Below are positions 63,573-64,000 of a stretch of DNA of 64,000 bases, piece by piece. The first letter of the stretch is position 1. Each line of letters starts with the position of its first letter. The notes under the pieces were generated by a model. The model was not told the DNA's origin, searched no databases, and saw only the letters and a list, made by a program, of their open reading frames with translations. Origin of the DNA: Poriferisodalis sp965214215 (GTDB lineage Bacteria > Actinomycetota > Acidimicrobiia > Acidimicrobiales > Poriferisodalaceae); assembly GCF_965214215.1 (NCBI RefSeq), contig NZ_CBDCBD010000003.1:1922001-1986000 (forward strand), written 5' to 3'. A program made the translations under genes and the position numbers.

Positions 63573-63642
63573 CTGCGCCTCTCGACGCTGCTTCCATCCG
63601 AGGACGTCCTTGCACGTGGAGGTAGTGGTCCCCGTCCCGGGA

Positions 63643-64000
63643 CTAGAACTCGACCAAGTAGCGCGGTGAGAACGTCTCAGACTCAATCTGAATGCCGCGG
63701 ATGCGATCGACGCGGTAGGAGCGCAGCTCACCGAGATCGTTGACGACGAACAGCAGCAGATTCCCGTCTTGGGACCGTCGAAATGAGTACGGCTCGACAG
63801 TTCGAGGTCCGGATCGGCCAGCAGCGGCGACGCAGTCGACCGTGACTCTCAAGCGATTTGCACCAGCAAACCGAATGAGCTCGACCGGCGACCCTGTTCG
63901 CCACGTCGTCATGTGAGTGGCGGGACGCCAAGCGGACGTTGCCTCGGTGCCAGGGAACGTTTCGAGCGAAGGCGTTCGCGTGTCTCCGCGCAACCAGCCG
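63643..64000 (-). CDS. WYL-domain protein, C-terminal part (cut by window)
   Basis: The frame is open to the right edge. VEPYSFRRSQDGNLLLFVVN, ELRSYRVDRIRGIQIESETF and SPRYLVEF form a WYL-type ligand-sensing module, which binds nucleotides or nucleic acid in transcription factors and in CRISPR/defence regulators. The N-terminal part, and thus the protein class, lies outside. Confidence 0.65.
   Translation of the reverse strand, partial: GWLRGDTRTPSLETFPGTEATSAWRPATHMTTWRTGSPVELIRFAGANRLRVTVDCVAAAGRSGPRTVEPYSFRRSQDGNLLLFVVNDLGELRSYRVDRIRGIQIESETFSPRYLVEF

Overview
The window is one strand-biased block of a high-GC bacterial chromosome. The gene order smc-ftsY-ffh-rpsP-khpA-rimM-trmD-rplS-yraN-comM-dprA-xerC-(M23)-rpsB-tsf-pyrH-frr-cdsA-dxr-rseP-ispG-rimP-nusA-infB-rbfA-truB-ribF-rpsO-pnp-dapB, followed by rnj, dapA and ftsK, is the conserved core order of Actinobacteria. 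Product lengths and sequence style, the cytochrome P450, the absence of YlxR and the very common TAnnnT-N6-8-start promoters suggest Acidimicrobiia or a close relative. That lineage call is inference and was not tested by any search.

Layout. (1) 1-33407, plus strand: housekeeping genes for protein targeting, ribosomal proteins and ribosome maturation, transformation and recombination (comM, dprA, xerC), translation factors, lipid and isoprenoid synthesis, and RNA turnover. The only minus-strand genes here are two small ones between yraN and comM (8471-8799). (2) 33408-41085: an accessory island between dapB and rnj. It holds a 96-aa protein of unknown function, a RapA-like SNF2 ATPase overlapping a HelD-like superfamily 1 ATPase, a tiny acidic gene overlapping a PemK/MazF-like protein, a DUF433/DUF5615 toxin-antitoxin pair, a 72-bp tandem repeat and the remnant of another small gene. 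(3) 41086-46101, minus strand: rnj, dapA, a winged-helix-like protein and an acyl-CoA ligase. (4) 46187-51728: a VTT/DedA-like membrane protein, ftsK, a cytochrome P450 and a metallo-beta-lactamase-fold hydrolase. (5) 52008-63558: a cyclitol (probably inositol) uptake and catabolism locus with an IolE-like isomerase, a sugar ABC transporter, two Gfo/Idh/MocA dehydrogenases, IolD, a LacI-family regulator and an SMP-30-like lactonase. (6) At the right edge, a WYL-domain gene runs off the window.

The most interesting part is the RapA-like/HelD-like pair. Both families are known, in different phyla, for removing stalled or non-productive RNA polymerase from nucleic acid. Here they are translationally coupled in one operon within a region that looks like a defence or mobile island. 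Other structure of note: a 107-bp interspersed repeat in two copies 54 kb apart, a long cruciform upstream of ribF, about ten leaderless promoters that also fix the start codons, a sugar permease with a large membrane insertion, and a metal-site-degenerate M23 protein without a normal start codon. No tRNA, rRNA, CRISPR array, transposase or prophage was seen.
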